A stretch of DNA of 22,509 nt. Origin: RBG-16-66-20 sp036560705 (lineage in GTDB: Bacteria; Pseudomonadota; Gammaproteobacteria; Burkholderiales; SG8-39). This document shows, piece by piece, positions 8,675 through 15,743 of this stretch (positions within the stretch are counted from its first letter, which is position 1; each line of letters begins with the position of its first letter). The notes beneath the pieces are model-generated. The model saw only the letters and a program-made list of their open reading frames with translations. It searched no databases and was not told the DNA's origin. The stretch spans positions 1 through 22,509 of the forward strand of contig DATBQR010000023.1 in NCBI GenBank assembly GCA_036560705.1, in the 5' to 3' direction. The translations under genes were made by a program, and so were the position numbers.

Positions 8675-9781
8675 GTGAATAAGCCGCAACCCTTCCGCCT
8701 GCAGATCCCCGAGGCCGCGCTCGCCGATCTCGGGGAGCGCCTCGCGCGCACGCGCTGGCCCGACGAGCCGCCGTTTGAAACGTGGTCCACGGGAACCAGC
8801 CTGGCGTACCTGAAAGACCTGGTCGAGTACTGGCGGCAAGGCTTCGACTGGCGCGCCGCGGAGGCGAGGCTGAACGCATTCCCCCAGTTCACGGCGCCGG
8901 TCAAAGGCATCGACCTGCATTTCATCCACGCGCCGGGCAGGGGAAAGAACCCGATGCCGCTGCTGCTGTCGCACGGCTGGCCGGGCTCGGTCTTCGAATT
9001 CCTCAAGATCATCCCGCTGCTGCAGGAGCATTTCACCGTGGTGGCGCCCTCGCTGCCGGGCTACGGCCTTTCCTTCAAGCCGGGGCAGAAGCGCTTCGGC
9101 GCCGAGGACATGGCCGAGGCCTTCGCGGAACTGATGACCGATGTGCTCGGCTACCGGCGCTTCGGCTGCCAGGGCGGCGACTGGGGCGCGTCCATCAGCT
9201 CGGTGCTCGGCTACCGTTATCCGGAGCGGTTGACGGGGATCCATCTGAATCTGCTGGTCGTCCGCCGGGATCCGAAAACGGTGCAGGACAAAAAATTTCT
9301 CGATCAGCTGAACGCATTCCTCAAGGAAGAAGCCGGCTACCAGGCGATCCAGGGCACCAAGCCGCAGACCCTGGCTTACGGCCTGACCGACTCGCCGGCG
9401 GGCCTGGCGGCGTGGATCGTGGAGAAATTCCGCAGCTGGAGCGATTGCGGCGGCGATCTGGAGAGCGCCATCTCGCGCGACGAGATGCTCGCCAATATTT
9501 CGCTGTACTGGTTCACCGGCGCGATCGGCTCGTCGTTCTGGCCGTACTATGCGCGCCTGCACGGCGGTTGGCCGATCCCGGAGGGCGGCACCATCGGCGT
9601 GCCGGTGGGCTACGCCGAATTTCCCCGCGAAATCCTCAGCCCGCCGCGCGCGCTGGCGGAAAAGACCTACACCGACATCCGGCGCTGGAGCGTGATGCCG
9701 AAGGGCGGCCACTTTGCCGCGCTCGAGCAGCCCGAGGCGCTGGCGCGCGACATCGCGGAGTTCTTCCGCCCGCTGCGCTAG
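8675..9781 (+). CDS. Epoxide hydrolase (EHN-domain alpha/beta hydrolase)
   Basis: 368 residues from GTG at 8675, with AGGTG at 8666-8670 as ribosome site. Residues 5-110 form the epoxide hydrolase N-terminal domain (FRLQIPEAALADLGERLART, YLKDLVEYWRQGFDWR). The catalytic core follows: oxyanion motif HGWPGS (100-105), nucleophile Asp169 in QGGDWGAS, lid tyrosine in SLYWFTGAIGSS, and His of the charge relay near 346 in GGHFAALE. It would hydrolyse an epoxide to a diol in the cytoplasm. No signal peptide is present. It is a single gene, divergent from the GST/aldehyde dehydrogenase run and converging on the kinase-like gene, with which it shares a CTAG stop overlap. Confidence 0.9.
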   Translation: MNKPQPFRLQIPEAALADLGERLARTRWPDEPPFETWSTGTSLAYLKDLVEYWRQGFDWRAAEARLNAFPQFTAPVKGIDLHFIHAPGRGKNPMPLLLSHGWPGSVFEFLKIIPLLQEHFTVVAPSLPGYGLSFKPGQKRFGAEDMAEAFAELMTDVLGYRRFGCQGGDWGASISSVLGYRYPERLTGIHLNLLVVRRDPKTVQDKKFLDQLNAFLKEEAGYQAIQGTKPQTLAYGLTDSPAGLAAWIVEKFRSWSDCGGDLESAISRDEMLANISLYWFTGAIGSSFWPYYARLHGGWPIPEGGTIGVPVGYAEFPREILSPPRALAEKTYTDIRRWSVMPKGGHFAALEQPEALARDIAEFFRPLR

Positions 9782-11163
9782 GCCGGAGGCAGCGAGAAAT
9801 GGAAGGTGGTGCCGCGGTCCGGGCTGGACTCGAGCGCCAGTTCGCCGCCGTGGCGCTCCACGATGCGGCGCGCGCTGACGATGCCGATGTCCACGGTGTG
9901 TTCTTCCGCCTGGCTGCGCTGGAACGGCCGGAACAGCTTCTCGCGCTGGGCGGCGTCCATGCCGGCGCCGTTGTCGCTGACGAAGAACACCGCCTGTCCC
10001 TCGTGCGAACCGCCGCCCACATGCACCCGCGGCTCGCGTTCGGCCTGGCAGGCCCGGGCGGCGCGCCTGATGAGGTGGCGCAGCAGCGCCGCGACCAGGT
10101 GCCGGTCGCCCTCGGCCTGCAGATGGGGATCGACGTCGAAGCGCACGCGCGCCCAGTCCTGCTCGGCGCGCAGGTTGCGGATCACTTCCTGCGCCACCAG
10201 CGACAGGTCGATCGGCGCGCGTTTCAGCTGCGGCAGGTTGTGCCGGCCGAGTTCCTCGAGGGCGCCGGTCACCGCCTCCATGCGGCCGATTTCGCGCTGC
10301 AATTGCGTCCCGGTGTCGGCGCCCGGCGCGGCGAGCGCCGTTCGCAACGCCTTCAGCGACGCGGGAAAGTCCTTCGACACCACGTCGTGGAACAGGTCGA
10401 TGTCGCGCCTGAGGCGCGCCATCTCCTCCTCGCGCGCCCGGCCGCGCACCGCGAGGTCGCCGTTCAGGGCCTGCAGCTGCGCGTGCGCGATGCCGAGCTG
10501 GGACTGTGCGAGCTGCGCCTGTTCCATCGCCAGCCGGCGCTGCTCCGCCTCGGCGACCACGCGCCCGGCCTCGCGGGCGACGCGGCGGTGGTAGACCACG
10601 CCGACGATCAGCGTGCCGACGCAGGTGACGATGACGCCGATGAGGAAGTTCAGGTTCGAGCTGTGCGCGGTGAAGGCGCGCAGGCCGCCGATGGTGCCGT
10701 GCTCCTCGGCCCAGTACATCAGCAGCAGGCAGCCGACGGTCAGCGCGAGTTCGAAGGTGGCGGCGGTGACGCCGAAGAACAGCACCGTGTACAGCATGCA
10801 GGGCAGGTAGAGGTAGATCACCGAGGAGTGCAGGCCGAATTCGGTGGCGAAGGCGAAGATCGTCGCCGAGGACCAGATCACGCCGATCAGCAGCGCCGCC
10901 GCCGTGTCCTGCAGGCCGCGGCGCGACAGGCCGTAGCAGACGAGTGCCCCCGCGGACAGCGCTCCCGCGACGGTGAGTTGCGAACCCCAGGGCGTGCCGT
11001 GCGCCAGCCAGTTGGCCAGCGCCACCAGCGGCAGCGCGGCGACGGCCAGCACGATGATCGACTGGTAGACCAGCTTGTCGCCGCCCCACATGCTGAGCGG
11101 CGTCACCTCGCGGACGATGCTGCGAAGGCCTGCGGTTTCCTGCGTCTCGGATAGCGCCGGCAC
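9778..11163 (-). CDS. Membrane histidine-kinase-like protein lacking the phosphoacceptor His
   Basis: 461 residues from GTG at 11163, chosen because AAGGGG lies 8 bases upstream; an in-frame TTG at 11244 would add 27 residues but has no ribosome site. About six membrane segments lie between residues 34 and 192, followed by a coiled coil (about 195-255) and a HisKA/HATPase pair. The position of the H-box reads FHDVVSKDFPASLKAL (259-273): relatives have S-H-D, here S-K-D (Lys264). In the ATPase domain the N-box Asn is replaced (LLRHLIRRAARA, 360-371), G1 is intact (DNGAGM, 397-402) and G2 is altered (DIGIVSARRIV). It therefore looks like a sensor pseudokinase. No response regulator is adjacent. 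Confidence 0.82.
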   Translation of the reverse strand: MPALSETQETAGLRSIVREVTPLSMWGGDKLVYQSIIVLAVAALPLVALANWLAHGTPWGSQLTVAGALSAGALVCYGLSRRGLQDTAAALLIGVIWSSATIFAFATEFGLHSSVIYLYLPCMLYTVLFFGVTAATFELALTVGCLLLMYWAEEHGTIGGLRAFTAHSSNLNFLIGVIVTCVGTLIVGVVYHRRVAREAGRVVAEAEQRRLAMEQAQLAQSQLGIAHAQLQALNGDLAVRGRAREEEMARLRRDIDLFHDVVSKDFPASLKALRTALAAPGADTGTQLQREIGRMEAVTGALEELGRHNLPQLKRAPIDLSLVAQEVIRNLRAEQDWARVRFDVDPHLQAEGDRHLVAALLRHLIRRAARACQAEREPRVHVGGGSHEGQAVFFVSDNGAGMDAAQREKLFRPFQRSQAEEHTVDIGIVSARRIVERHGGELALESSPDRGTTFHFSLPPA

Positions 11164-11262
11164 CAGTAGTACCCCTTGTTGCCCTCTGCTACGCGGAACA
11201 TGATAGCGGCGAACGCCGCCCGCATAGCGAAACGCCCGGGTCAAAGAAGGTAAAAAATAACT

Positions 11263-11303
11263 GACGGAACTGAAGGAATAAACCGCGCCAGCCGGATGTT
11301 CTG
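11263..11303 (+). promoter_or_regulatory. ECF-promoter-like motif, downstream inverted copy
   Basis: GACGGAAC (11263-11270), four bases, then GGAATAAACCG (11275-11285), CGCC and, 17 bases after GGAATA, GTTCTG (11298-11303). The same elements in the same order occur on the minus strand at 15043-15005. This copy points rightward, antisense into the 3' end of the cupin gene. Confidence 0.42.
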
Positions 11304-11314
11304 CGTTTTCGGCG

Positions 11315-11776
11315 CTAGGGTTTTTTGGGCGCGGGATGGATGTTGTCCACCCAGTGGACGTGCTCGGGTTTTTCGACGACCGGGATGTCCAGGTTCACCA
11401 CCACCGGCTCCTGGCCGCTGCGCACCAGCACGCAGGACAGCGGCTCCTCGTCGCTGGCGTTGATTTCCTGGTGCGGCACGAAGGGCGGCACGTAGATGAA
11501 GTCGCCCGGGCCGGCCTCGGCGACGAATTCGAGCTGCTCGCCCCAGCGCATGCGCGCCTTGCCGCTGACCACGTAGATCACGCTCTCCACCGGGCCGTGG
11601 TGATGGGCGCCGGTCTTCGCCTTCGGGTGGATCACCACCGTGCCGGCCCAGAGCTTCTCGGCGCCGGCGCGCGCGCGGGTGATGGCCGCGGCGCGGTTCA
11701 TCCCAGGTGTTTGCGGCGTATTGATGTCCAGTTCATCGCCGTGGACAACGCGAACGCCATCCAATTTCCACTTCAT
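11315..11776 (-). CDS. Cupin-domain protein
   Basis: 153 residues, one cupin barrel. Motif 1 is HHHGPVESVIYVVSG, with metal ligands His58/His60 and Glu64; motif 2 is PGDFIYVPPFVPHQEIN, with His102. The full ligand set suggests a bound Fe, Mn or Zn ion. There is no signal peptide, so it is cytoplasmic. The ATG at 11776 overlaps the stop of the upstream GST gene by one base (TGATG), so the two are coupled. Such small cupins act as dioxygenases, isomerases or sensors; which applies cannot be read here. It is the last gene of the leftward block. Confidence 0.84.
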   Translation of the reverse strand: MKWKLDGVRVVHGDELDINTPQTPGMNRAAAITRARAGAEKLWAGTVVIHPKAKTGAHHHGPVESVIYVVSGKARMRWGEQLEFVAEAGPGDFIYVPPFVPHQEINASDEEPLSCVLVRSGQEPVVVNLDIPVVEKPEHVHWVDNIHPAPKKP

Positions 11777-12390
11777 CAGAACTTCACGGCTCTTTGAATG
11801 GCGGGGCGCGCGGTCATTTCGTCGGCCCAGCGCGCCAGGTTCGGCAGGCCGGCGATCAGGTCGGGCAGGGCCCCCTTGGTGCGCAGGTAGCCGGCGAGCA
11901 ACGAAAGGTCGGCCACCGATACTTCATCGCCGCCGGCGTATTTGCGCTTGCCGAACTGCTCGTCCCAGACCCTGAAGAATTCCCGCAGCCGGGTCTTGAA
12001 CGCCTGCGCGGTCGGCTCGTGCGGTTCCTTGGCGCGCACCACGGCATTGATCGAGCCGAACAGGGGCGTGATGTCGGTCGAGGCGTTCATCAGCGCCTGC
12101 AGCACCGCCGGCCGCGCCGCCGGGTCCTTCGGCAGGAACTTGCCCGACTTCTCGGCGCAGTAGAGCAGGATGGCGGTGGACTGCGACAGCGTCACCGGCT
12201 TGCCGCCCGGTCCTTCGTGATCGACGATCACCGGGATCTGGGCGTTGGGATTGAGCGCGAGGAACTGCGGCGTCTTGTGCTCGCCCTTGGCCAGGTCGAT
12301 GAAATGCAGCTGGTAGGGCAGCCCGCATTCCTCGAGCGCGATGCGTGCGCGCATGCCGTTGGAAGTACCCGCCGCGTAGAGATCGATCAT
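11776..12390 (-). CDS. Glutathione S-transferase
   Basis: 204 residues from ATG at 12390 with GAGGAAA as ribosome site. The thioredoxin-fold half begins MIDLYAAGTSNGMRARIALE, with Ser10 as the likely glutathione-activating residue, then PNAQIPVIVDHEG (cis-Pro) and TLSQSTAILLYCAEKSG (Ser contact). The all-helical half contains YAGGDEVSVADLSLLAGY, the N-capping motif of GST folds. The sequence is unlike the GST at 5321-6079 and belongs to a different class. It is 43 bases after the anti-sigma gene and coupled to the cupin gene, which may place it in the sigma-controlled unit (inference). Confidence 0.88.
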   Translation of the reverse strand: MIDLYAAGTSNGMRARIALEECGLPYQLHFIDLAKGEHKTPQFLALNPNAQIPVIVDHEGPGGKPVTLSQSTAILLYCAEKSGKFLPKDPAARPAVLQALMNASTDITPLFGSINAVVRAKEPHEPTAQAFKTRLREFFRVWDEQFGKRKYAGGDEVSVADLSLLAGYLRTKGALPDLIAGLPNLARWADEMTARPAIQRAVKF

Positions 12391-12433
12391 CGTGGTTTCC
12401 TCAAAATTTACCGAGCCGCAACTCTATCCCAAC

Positions 12434-13186
12434 TCAGGAAGGATGCTGCTCCAGCAGGCGAACCAGGTCGTCCAGTTCGTTGCGGTTGAGGTCCGAGATC
12501 AGCCAGAACTCCATGCCGTCGTGGGCAAAGCTCTGGATGTTGAAGCCGTCGCGGGTAAGCGCGAGCGCCGCCGCCGGATTGCGCGCCGGCCGCACATAGG
12601 CGTCGATGACGTGCCGGCGCCGCTGGTAGACCAGCACCGCCGCCGGCTGGCCGCCGACGTAGTCCAGACGCGCGCCGAGCAGTTCGAATCCCTGCGCCGA
12701 CAGGTCGATCACGGGCGGGGAATAGCTCAGGCGGGCGCTCAGCCAGGGCTTTACCGTGTGCTGGTCGGAGGAGGCGACGTCGATGAGGTGCTGGCCGAGC
12801 GTGGCGCGCACGTGGCTGCCGAGCACGTCCTGGGTGATGCGCTCGCTCTCGCCGGGCTTGAGGTAGCCGGTGGCGATCGTCCAGGTGAGGAACGCCGCGG
12901 CGGCCATGGCGACGCCGGTGCCGGGCAGCAGGCGCCAGATCGGTGCCTTCATCGTTCGTGCGGGCGCATCCGGCACGGCGCCGAGCACGCCCGCGGCGAG
13001 CGACGCGGGCGCGAGGTGGTAGTCGGCCTCCTCGCGGATCGCCGCGGCCATGCCGCGCAGCCGCTCGCAGGCGGCGCGTGCCGCCGGGTTCGCCGCCAGG
13101 TGCGCTTCCAGCTCCACGCACTTCGACGGCTCCAGCTCGCCGTCCACGTAGGCGTGCATCATCGCGCTGGCTTCTTCGTTCGTCAT
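12434..13186 (-). CDS. Membrane anti-sigma factor
   Basis: 250 residues starting MTNEEASAMMHAYVDGELEP, the usual opening of the cytoplasmic sigma-binding domain (about 1-55). No H-x3-C-x2-C zinc motif is present; His29 and Cys40 are far apart, so zinc binding is doubtful. One membrane segment (about 85-105, LLPGTGVAMAAAAFLTWTIA) is followed by a 140-residue periplasmic domain. The ATG at 13186 is the second copy of a 17-bp duplication; the first copy (ATG at 13203) opens a six-codon frame that ends on this start. It should hold the adjacent ECF sigma factor inactive until an envelope or redox signal arrives. Confidence 0.85.
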   Translation of the reverse strand: MTNEEASAMMHAYVDGELEPSKCVELEAHLAANPAARAACERLRGMAAAIREEADYHLAPASLAAGVLGAVPDAPARTMKAPIWRLLPGTGVAMAAAAFLTWTIATGYLKPGESERITQDVLGSHVRATLGQHLIDVASSDQHTVKPWLSARLSYSPPVIDLSAQGFELLGARLDYVGGQPAAVLVYQRRRHVIDAYVRPARNPAAALALTRDGFNIQSFAHDGMEFWLISDLNRNELDDLVRLLEQHPS

Positions 13187-13203
13187 GCTTCCTCGTTCGT
13201 CAT
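13170..13203. repeat. 17-bp tandem duplication of the anti-sigma start region
   Basis: Two adjacent 17-bp copies (13187-13203 and 13170-13186) differ at one base. On the minus strand each begins ATGACGAACGA and encodes the start MTNEEA. The upstream copy overlaps the sigma stop; the downstream copy is the functional start. Confidence 0.92.
13183..13203 (-). CDS. Six-codon mini-ORF between sigma and anti-sigma genes
   Basis: ATG at 13203 opens MTNEEA and stops with TGA at 13185-13183. Its ATG overlaps the TGA of the sigma gene (ATGA), and its own TGA overlaps the ATG of the anti-sigma gene (again ATGA). It may act as a translational relay; no peptide function is implied. Confidence 0.4.
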   Translation of the reverse strand: MTNEEA

Positions 13204-13733
13204 CCGTGCACCTGCGGCGCCGATGCTTTCTGGATGGCGCGCAGCGACTCTCCAAGCAGGCGCCGCGCGCGCGCGAGGCGCGACATCACGGTGCCGATCG
13301 GCGTATCGGTGATGCGCGCGATGTCCTTGTAGGAGAGATCCTCCAGTTCGCGCAGGATCAGCGCTTCGCGGAAGAAGGTCGGCAGCGCGGCGAGCGCCTC
13401 GTTCAGCATGCGCCGGTCCACGGCGCGCAGCGCGAGGGTCTCGGGCGTGGTCTCCTCGACCGGCAGCAGTTCGGCGGGCAGGCCGTCGATGCCGCCGAGT
13501 TCCGCGGGCCGGTTGGCCTTCAGCCAGGTCATGCAGGAATTGCGCACCAGCGCGAGCAGCCAGGGCCGGGGCTCGCCGCGCAGCCCGTCGAGGAAGCGGA
13601 AGGCGCGCAGCGCGGCCTCCTGCACCACGTCGCGCGCGTCGTGGTCGTCGCGCGTGAGCCAGCGCGCGAGGTTGTACGCCGCATCCAGGTGCGGCAGCAC
13701 GAGCTGCTCGAATTTTGCACGGCGGTCGGTCAA
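13200..13733 (-). CDS. ECF-type RNA polymerase sigma factor
   Basis: 177 residues from TTG at 13733, four bases after the cupredoxin stop. Region 2 spans about 8-75 (AAYNLARWLTRDDHDARDVV, QEAALRAFRFLDG), with the RPWLLALVRNSCMTWLK segment of region 2.4. Region 4 spans about 107-160 (LPTFFREALILRELEDLSYK, DIARITDTPIGTVMSRLARA), with the helix-turn-helix that reads the -35 element. There is no region 1 or 3, which defines an extracytoplasmic-function sigma factor. Its stop is followed by the duplicated anti-sigma start. A motif with ECF-promoter character precedes the first gene of the unit, suggesting autoregulation (inference). Confidence 0.93.
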   Translation of the reverse strand: MTDRRAKFEQLVLPHLDAAYNLARWLTRDDHDARDVVQEAALRAFRFLDGLRGEPRPWLLALVRNSCMTWLKANRPAELGGIDGLPAELLPVEETTPETLALRAVDRRMLNEALAALPTFFREALILRELEDLSYKDIARITDTPIGTVMSRLARARRLLGESLRAIQKASAPQVHG

Positions 13734-13737
13734 GAGC

Positions 13738-14091
13738 CTATGTTACGTGGATCTTGCCGCCCATGTCCTCGTGGCCGTCGCCGCAGAAGACGTTGCAGGA
13801 AAAGTCGAACGTGCCGGCCTTGTCGGGCACGAGGCGCACCTGCACGACCTTGCCCGGCACGATTTCCACGTCGACCTTGAAGTCGGGCGCGTAGAAGCCC
13901 ATCGCCACGTCTTCGGTGGTCAGCTCGAGCAGCACCGGCACGCCTTTCTCGAGCGTGATCTCGCCCGGCGTGTACTCGAACTTCTTCGCCACGATGCGGA
14001 TCACTTTGTCGCCCGATTGCGCGAACGCGCCCGCGCCGAAGGCAAGGGCGGTGCCGGCAATCAGCAGCCGGCGGCGCTTTTGTCCGGTCAT
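13738..14091 (-). CDS. Exported cupredoxin with CuA-like metal site
   Basis: 117 residues. The N-terminus MTGQKRRRLLIAGTALAFGA is a signal sequence with a Tat-like RRRLL. The beta-barrel domain ends in CNVFCGDGHEDM, giving C99-x3-C103-x3-H107-x2-M110, the ligand spacing of the CuA centre of cytochrome oxidase subunit II and N2O reductase. The other CuA ligand is normally a histidine in a DVxHxF segment; here the segment is DVAMGFYAPDF, so Met64 stands in its place. This may give an altered copper site. The ATG follows the TGA of the metallophosphoesterase with no gap. Likely a periplasmic copper-binding or electron-transfer protein tied to the sigma system. Confidence 0.82.
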   Translation of the reverse strand: MTGQKRRRLLIAGTALAFGAGAFAQSGDKVIRIVAKKFEYTPGEITLEKGVPVLLELTTEDVAMGFYAPDFKVDVEIVPGKVVQVRLVPDKAGTFDFSCNVFCGDGHEDMGGKIHVT

Positions 14092-14976
14092 TCAAGCCTT
14101 CACGACCGGGTATTCGCTGATTTTCATCGGCGTTTCCGTTTCAATCGAACGGAAACCCAGTCCCCTGTACGGCTGCGCCGCATCCCAGGGAATCGCCTCG
14201 CGCTTCGGTCTGGAACCCGGCGCGACGAGCGGGAAGATCAGCGATTTCGCCGAATGGTGGGCGATGTGCCCGGTCATGTGGTGGTTCTCCTGGTGGATGT
14301 GCCCGTAGAACACCGTCACGTTGGGGTAGGCCATCAGGATCTCGATCGCCTGCGCGCCGTCTTTCGTCGCCCAGTCCCACTGCGGCATCAGGTCGAACAG
14401 CGGCCGGTGCGTCATCACGACGATCGGCGTTTCCTTCGGCAGCTTCGCCAGGTCGGCCTTCAGCCAGGCGAGCTGCTCTTCGCCGATGCGCGCCGCGGGG
14501 TCGGAGACGTTGTCGATGGCGGCGAAGTGCACGCCCTTGTGGTCGAAGCTGTAATAGCTCGGCCCGAAGAACTCCTTCCACGCCGCGCCCCTGTCCAGCG
14601 AGGCGTCGTGTTCGCCCGGCATGAAGCGCAGATTGGTGTTCCTCAGCTTTGCAACGATTTCCTTGAATTCCGCCAGCCGCCGGCGGCGTTCCTTCGGATC
14701 GTCGGTGGTGTGCGTCAAGTCGCCCGTGAAGACGATGAAATCGGGCTGCTCGGGCAGCGCGTTCACCGCGGCCACGGCCTTTTGCAGCGTGCCGCCGGCG
14801 TCGGGGTTGAGCGCCGCGCCCTTGAAGCCCCAGTGCGTGTCCGAGAGCTGCACGAAGTAGAACTCCTCCTGCTTGCCGCCCGCCATGCCGGCGCAGCCGG
14901 CCAGTCCGGAGGCGAACACCGCGCCGCCCAGTCCGGCGAGTTTGAGGAATTCCCTGCGATCGATCGGCTGCGTCAT
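14092..14976 (-). CDS. Tat-exported metallophosphoesterase (calcineurin-like), probable lipoprotein
   Basis: 294 residues. ATG at 14976 is preferred (AGGAG six bases upstream); a GTG immediately before it (14979) is possible. The N-terminus has a Tat motif (DRREFLKLAG) and a lipobox LAGC with Cys28, so a Tat-exported lipoprotein is likely. Dinuclear metal motifs are DTHWG (Asp46, His48), FTGDLTH, PGEHD in place of the usual GNHD, MTHRP and YGHIH. It would hydrolyse a phosphomono- or diester outside the cytoplasm. It is first in the minus-strand unit with cupredoxin, ECF sigma and anti-sigma, behind an ECF-promoter-like motif. Confidence 0.87.
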   Translation of the reverse strand: MTQPIDRREFLKLAGLGGAVFASGLAGCAGMAGGKQEEFYFVQLSDTHWGFKGAALNPDAGGTLQKAVAAVNALPEQPDFIVFTGDLTHTTDDPKERRRRLAEFKEIVAKLRNTNLRFMPGEHDASLDRGAAWKEFFGPSYYSFDHKGVHFAAIDNVSDPAARIGEEQLAWLKADLAKLPKETPIVVMTHRPLFDLMPQWDWATKDGAQAIEILMAYPNVTVFYGHIHQENHHMTGHIAHHSAKSLIFPLVAPGSRPKREAIPWDAAQPYRGLGFRSIETETPMKISEYPVVKA

Positions 14977-15004
14977 CACGCTCTCCTTTGGTGGGTACAG
15001 GGTG

Positions 15005-15043
15005 CAAGACCGCGCCCGGCGCCGGTTTATTCCCGGTTCCGTC
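15005..15043 (-). promoter_or_regulatory. ECF-promoter-like motif upstream of the sigma-factor unit
   Basis: On the minus strand GACGGAAC (15043-15036) is followed by GGAATAAACCG (15033-15023), GCGCC and, 17 bases after GGAATA, GTCTTG (15010-15005). A GGAA-containing -35 with a GC-rich 16-17 base spacer is typical of ECF promoters. A start near 14998 would give a short leader containing the AGGAG of the metallophosphoesterase gene. Confidence 0.5.
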
Positions 15044-15062
15044 TTTTTATTAATGCGTCAGA

Positions 15063-15635
15063 ATGAACGGTATGCTGGAATCCTTCCTTGTTTCGACCGG
15101 CGTCGTCGCCCTCGCGGAGATGGGCGACAAGACGCAGCTGCTCGCGCTGCTGCTGGCGGTGCGCTACCGGCGCACGCTGCCGGTGGTGGCCGGCATCCTC
15201 GCCGCCACGCTCGCCAACCACGCGCTGGCCGCCTGGCTGGGCGTGGAAGTCGCCCGCGCGCTCGGCCGCGACACGCTGCGCTGGCTCCTCGGCGTCTCGT
15301 TTCTCGCCATGGCGGCCTGGACGCTGATCCCCGACAAGATGGACGGCGACGCAGCGCCGCGTGGACGCTACGGCGCGTTCGTCACGACGCTGGTCGCCTT
15401 TTTCCTGGTGGAAATCGGCGACAAGACGCAGATTGCGACCGTGGCGCTGGCGGCGCGGTACGGCTCGCTGGCGGTGGTGGTTGCCGGCACCACCCTGGGC
15501 ATGATGATCGCCGACGTGCCGGCGGTGGTTTTCGGCGAACGGCTGCTGCGGAAGGTGCCGGTCGGCATCGTGCGGCGGATTGCAGCGGCGATATTCGCGG
15601 CGCTCGGAGCGCTCGCGCTGCTGACGGCGGCCTGA
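15063..15635 (+). CDS. GDT1/TMEM165 (UPF0016) family cation transporter
   Basis: 190 residues, almost entirely hydrophobic, with about six membrane segments in two homologous halves. Each half carries the family signature E-x-G-D-K-T: EMGDKT at 19-24 and EIGDKT at 117-122. Between the halves is a short hydrophilic loop (PDKMDGDAAPRGRYG). Family members move Mn2+ or Ca2+ against H+; bacterial ones such as MneA export manganese. The start is ATG at 15063 (a second ATG at 15072 is possible); neither has a strong ribosome site. I looked for a manganese riboswitch upstream and saw none. Confidence 0.9.
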   Translation: MNGMLESFLVSTGVVALAEMGDKTQLLALLLAVRYRRTLPVVAGILAATLANHALAAWLGVEVARALGRDTLRWLLGVSFLAMAAWTLIPDKMDGDAAPRGRYGAFVTTLVAFFLVEIGDKTQIATVALAARYGSLAVVVAGTTLGMMIADVPAVVFGERLLRKVPVGIVRRIAAAIFAALGALALLTAA

Positions 15636-15743
15636 GAACGGACGCCGCCCCGTAAGTTCAACAAGAATCGCTTCGGCAGGGCGACAGCCTGCAGCAAGCT
15701 TCGCGGCGCATGATGGGCGCTTCCCCATGCGAGGAGTCGCGCC

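Noticed and set aside
8336..11089. Open frame of about 917 codons on the minus strand
   Set aside because: It runs antisense to the epoxide hydrolase and out of frame with the kinase-like gene; its composition is Arg/Ala/Gly low complexity with no domain.
12434..13186. Zinc-binding anti-sigma (ZAS) motif
   Set aside because: The H-x3-C-x2-C arrangement is absent; the cysteines at 23 and 40 do not fit it.
14980..15062. Manganese (yybP-ykoY) riboswitch before the GDT1-family gene
   Set aside because: The family is often controlled this way, but the upstream region is short and I see neither the conserved loops nor the stems; the ECF-like motif explains the sequence better.
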